The notes under the pieces: model-generated | Told to the model about the DNA's origin: nothing | What the model saw: the letters and a program-made list of their open reading frames with translations, nothing else | Databases searched by the model: none | Source of the DNA: an uncultured Roseobacter sp. | Lineage (GTDB): Bacteria > Pseudomonadota > Alphaproteobacteria > Rhodobacterales > Rhodobacteraceae | Length of the DNA: 64,000 nt | Reading direction: 5' to 3' | Assembly: GCA_947501635.1 (NCBI GenBank) | Contig: CANMWT010000001.1 | Location: 310,001 to 374,000, forward strand | Shown: positions 61,654 through 64,000 of the stretch, in pieces | How positions within the stretch are numbered: position 1 is the stretch's first letter | How the letters are laid out: each line of letters starts with the position of its first letter | Program-made: the position numbers and the translations under genes

Positions 61654-62223
61654 ATGCATCACGCGATCGGCTGGTTGGCACGGGGCACGGCGGTGACCGG
61701 TGGTTTCGTGCTGATCGTATTGATCGCGCTGACCACGCTCTCGATCATCGGCCGTGCGCTGAACGACATGCTGCACACAGAGGCGGCAAACACGCTGCTG
61801 GGCGGTTTCGCGCAAACGCTTCTGGATCTGGGCGTCGGGGAAGTCAGCGGCAGCTACGAATTGCTTGAAGCCGGCGTGGCCTTTGCAATCTTTTCGTTTT
61901 TCCCGATCTGTCAGCTCTACACGGGTCATGCCACTGTTGATGTCTTCACGTCGCATTTACCGCAGCGGGTGACCCGCGCGCTTATGGCTTTCTGGGAGGT
62001 GGTGCTGACGGCGGTTCTGATCCTCATCAGCGTTCAACTCTTTGGCGGCGTGCAGCGGTACTATGGCAATGGCGAGACGACCTTTTTCTTGCAGTTTCCC
62101 GTTTGGTGGGCCTATGCGGCAAGCTTTGCGGCCTCTGTCGTGACCTGTGTCGTCGCGGTCTATTGTGCGGTGATGCGGTTGGGTGAATGCCTGACGGGTC
62201 GCAGCAAGCTGCCGCAGGTTTGA
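61654..62223 (+). CDS. TRAP transporter small permease (DctQ family)
   Basis: This 189-residue protein has four membrane helices (about 14-34, 65-85, 105-130, 145-168), the usual DctQ number. The loop between the first two is longer than usual. ATG 61654 has GGAG upstream; an in-frame ATG at 61600 would add 18 polar residues. It holds the complex together with the large permease that starts 8 bases later. Confidence 0.85.
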   Translation: MHHAIGWLARGTAVTGGFVLIVLIALTTLSIIGRALNDMLHTEAANTLLGGFAQTLLDLGVGEVSGSYELLEAGVAFAIFSFFPICQLYTGHATVDVFTSHLPQRVTRALMAFWEVVLTAVLILISVQLFGGVQRYYGNGETTFFLQFPVWWAYAASFAASVVTCVVAVYCAVMRLGECLTGRSKLPQV

Positions 62224-62230
62224 TCACCTT

Positions 62231-63583
62231 ATGAGCACATTACTTGATCTGTTGCCTTTTGCGGATATGGATCGCCTCGCGCTCGGGTTCTGGTCCTTTC
62301 TTGTGCTGTTGGGGCTGATATTTCTGCGTGCGCCCATTGGCCTTGCGATGCTGCTGTGCGGGTTTGGTGGCTGGTACTATGCGATGAACGGTAACCCGAC
62401 GCCGCTTCTCGCCAAGCTGAAATCCGAGACGTATACGACCTTTTCAGACTATTCGCTGACCATCATTCCGCTGTTCTTGCTGATGGGGCAGTTCGCCACC
62501 CTCTCGGGCATGTCGCAGGCGTTGTTCCGTGCCGCCGAAAGCTTCCTGGGGCATCGGCGTGGTGGGGTTGCAATGGCCGCTGTCGGGGCGTGCGCGGGCT
62601 TTGGCGCGATTTGCGGATCGTCTCTGGCGACGGCAGCGACCATGTCCAAAGTGGCGCTGCCAGAGTTGCGCCGTTACGGGTACTCGGGTGGTTTTTCCAC
62701 CGCAACGCTGGCCGCGGGGGGAACGCTTGGTATCCTGATACCGCCCTCGGTCATTCTGGTGATCTACGCCATCATAACCGAGCAGAACATCGCCAAACTG
62801 TTCCTCGCAGCCTTCGTTCCGGGCGTGCTGGCAGCGCTGGGATACATGATAACGATCTCGATTTACGTGCGGCTCTACCCCGATGCCGCGGGTACGCGTG
62901 CGGCTATGCCAATGTCCGAACGCTGGCGGGCACTGGGCGCCACATGGCCTGTGCTACTGATTTTCGGCGTTGTCGTTGGCGGCATCTACCTAGGCTGGTT
63001 CACACCTACCGAAGGAGCCGCCATCGGTGCTGCGGGTACCGGACTGGTCGCGCTGTTGTCGGGCAGCCTGTCCTGGCCGGCGTTCAAGGAATGCCTGCTT
63101 GGGACCGGGCGGACAACGGCAATGATCTTTTTCATTATTCTTGGTGCCAGCTTTTACAACGGTTTTCTGGCGCTGTCCGGTGTGCCCCAGTTCATGGCTG
63201 ATTGGGTGCTCTCGCGCGAGCTTAACCCTTGGGTCGTCTTGTCGGTCGTTTTGCTGTTCTATCTTGTCTTCGGTTGCCTGATGGACAGCCTGTCGATGAT
63301 CCTGCTCACCGTGCCGATCTTCTTTCCGGTGATCTCGGCAATGGATTTCGGTATGACCACGGAAGAGATTGCAATCTGGTTCGGAATTCTCGTGTTGATC
63401 GTGGTCGAGGTGGGGCTGATCACGCCACCTGTCGGAATGAACCTTTTCATAATCAATGCGATGGACCGCGAGACCCCCATGACCTCCACCTACAAAGCGG
63501 TGCTGTTTTTCGTGGCGTCGGATATCCTGCGCGTCGCTCTATTGGTCATGTTCCCGGCCATCACATTGTTCCTTTTGTGGTAA
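62231..63583 (+). CDS. TRAP transporter large permease (DctM family)
   Basis: This 450-residue protein is a 12-helix DctM. Conserved landmarks are GQFATLSGMSQALFRAAESF, GAICGSSLATAATMSKVALP, LAAGGTLGILIPPSVILVIY, GAAIGAAGTG and a C-terminal EVGLITPPVGMNLFIINAM. It forms the sodium-driven transport path. It completes the TRAP operon; no terminator is evident in the following 120 bases. Confidence 0.95.
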   Translation: MSTLLDLLPFADMDRLALGFWSFLVLLGLIFLRAPIGLAMLLCGFGGWYYAMNGNPTPLLAKLKSETYTTFSDYSLTIIPLFLLMGQFATLSGMSQALFRAAESFLGHRRGGVAMAAVGACAGFGAICGSSLATAATMSKVALPELRRYGYSGGFSTATLAAGGTLGILIPPSVILVIYAIITEQNIAKLFLAAFVPGVLAALGYMITISIYVRLYPDAAGTRAAMPMSERWRALGATWPVLLIFGVVVGGIYLGWFTPTEGAAIGAAGTGLVALLSGSLSWPAFKECLLGTGRTTAMIFFIILGASFYNGFLALSGVPQFMADWVLSRELNPWVVLSVVLLFYLVFGCLMDSLSMILLTVPIFFPVISAMDFGMTTEEIAIWFGILVLIVVEVGLITPPVGMNLFIINAMDRETPMTSTYKAVLFFVASDILRVALLVMFPAITLFLLW

Positions 63584-63707
63584 GAACGATCAAAAAATGT
63601 CCGGATGCCGGGAAATACCGCGTTTTTCTGTCAGGAAATAGCTTGCAGCCCGACAGGGAAAGTGCAGGATACATACGGTGACGTCTGCAGGATCTTGGGA
63701 GGGATTC

Positions 63708-63938
63708 GTGATCCTTTCAGCGGCTCTGGTCCATGAACAAACCGCCGGTTGCTTTCGGGAGGAATGGCAATTGGCAGGTGGGACATGCGCTCTGGGGGTT
63801 GGTCGGACTGTTACTCTTGTTAAGGCACTGGCGGTGCTTGATTTCGAGCCTGCCAGTGTCGACATCCCAACCGATACCGCAACGCGCTGGGGGCTGATCC
63901 ACGAGGGGGCGTTTTTCAAGGAGCGCCGCAATGAGTGA
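63708..63938 (+). CDS. Small hypothetical protein
   Basis: This 76-residue protein is not recognised. It has an opening helix ILSAALVHEQTAGCFREEWQ, a central segment rich in Val and Leu (GVGRTVTLVKALAVLDF) and a charged tail, and no signal peptide. The start GTG 63708 has GGGAGG five bases before it; the frame extends upstream to 63678 without a site. Its stop overlaps the start of the next gene by eight bases, which supports real translation. Confidence 0.5.
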   Translation: MILSAALVHEQTAGCFREEWQLAGGTCALGVGRTVTLVKALAVLDFEPASVDIPTDTATRWGLIHEGAFFKERRNE

Positions 63939-64000
63939 AGACCCGCCTGAAATACCCATGCCACCGCATGTGTATATTCCCGGTTTAAGCCCGCGGCATC
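63931..64000 (+). CDS. DUF309-like protein, 3' end cut off
   Basis: Only the first 23 codons are visible before the window ends. They read MSEDPPEIPMPP and then VYIPGLSPRH, which resembles the opening of DUF309 proteins (a Tyr-x-Pro-Gly-x-x-Pro-Arg-His pattern). AAGGAG lies upstream of ATG 63931. The overlap with the preceding gene suggests an operon. Confidence 0.55.
   Translation, partial: MSEDPPEIPMPPHVYIPGLSPRH

Overview
The window looks like the chromosome of a marine alphaproteobacterium of the Rhodobacterales (Roseobacter group). Support comes from a TrcR/DUF1013 regulator, the recR-ybaB-dnaX-ffs neighbourhood, FnrL beside hemN with the complete ccoNOQP-ccoGHIS cluster, membrane-anchored cytochrome c, COQ9, the yejABEF operon, a TRAP transporter, and even GC-rich codon use. 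I see no insertion sequence, phage gene, CRISPR array or rRNA. Nearly all of the DNA is coding.

Region 1 (1-15.5 kb) is the accessory and most interesting part. One tightly packed plus-strand run encodes an envelope protein with a DUF2135-like domain (cut by the window edge), SrfB (Hsp70/actin-like ATPase), SrfC (dynamin-like GTPase), a single-pass membrane protein with a Sel1-like periplasmic part, an exported SH3-vWA protein, a LolD/MacB-type ABC ATPase, its FtsX-like permease and an exported formylglycine-generating-enzyme-like protein. The vWA, ABC pair and FGE protein recall the PpkA periplasmic domain and TagT/S/R of the type VI secretion phosphorylation pathway, but here they sit with SrfB/SrfC and without a visible kinase or T6SS gene. 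Two tandem exported paralogues on the minus strand and a further exported protein follow.

Region 2 (15.5-35.6 kb) is mostly housekeeping: alanine dehydrogenase with a divergent Lrp/AsnC regulator, a CAP-domain protein, a CrtA-like protein, a YHS protein, rpsU, COQ9, two quinone oxidoreductases, RNase T2, TrcR, ornithine decarboxylase with a structured leader, RidA, recR-ybaB-dnaX, a zinc metallopeptidase, SRP RNA, a CpdB-like phosphoesterase, NudC, an SRPBCC protein, prephenate dehydratase and cytochrome c.

Region 3 (35.7-52.6 kb) carries the yejABEF peptide ABC transporter and then an oxygen-response block: hemN, fnrL, a universal stress protein, ccoNOQP (cbb3 oxidase) and ccoGHIS (its maturation). 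Perfect or near-perfect FNR boxes lie in three of its intergenic gaps. The one at hemN is placed so that hemN could be transcribed as a leaderless mRNA.

Region 4 (52.6-64 kb) has a SPOR-tailed D,D-carboxypeptidase, a HAD hydrolase, clpS, an RsmC-like methyltransferase, an SDR protein lacking the catalytic lysine, hemF, hemC, hemE, a tRNA with CAT anticodon, a TRAP transporter, and the start of a DUF309 gene. hemF and the hemC/hemE divergent promoter share near-identical TGT-N12-ACA palindromes, which is the known PpsR/CrtJ operator pattern. Together with FnrL this suggests light- and oxygen-linked control of tetrapyrrole synthesis.
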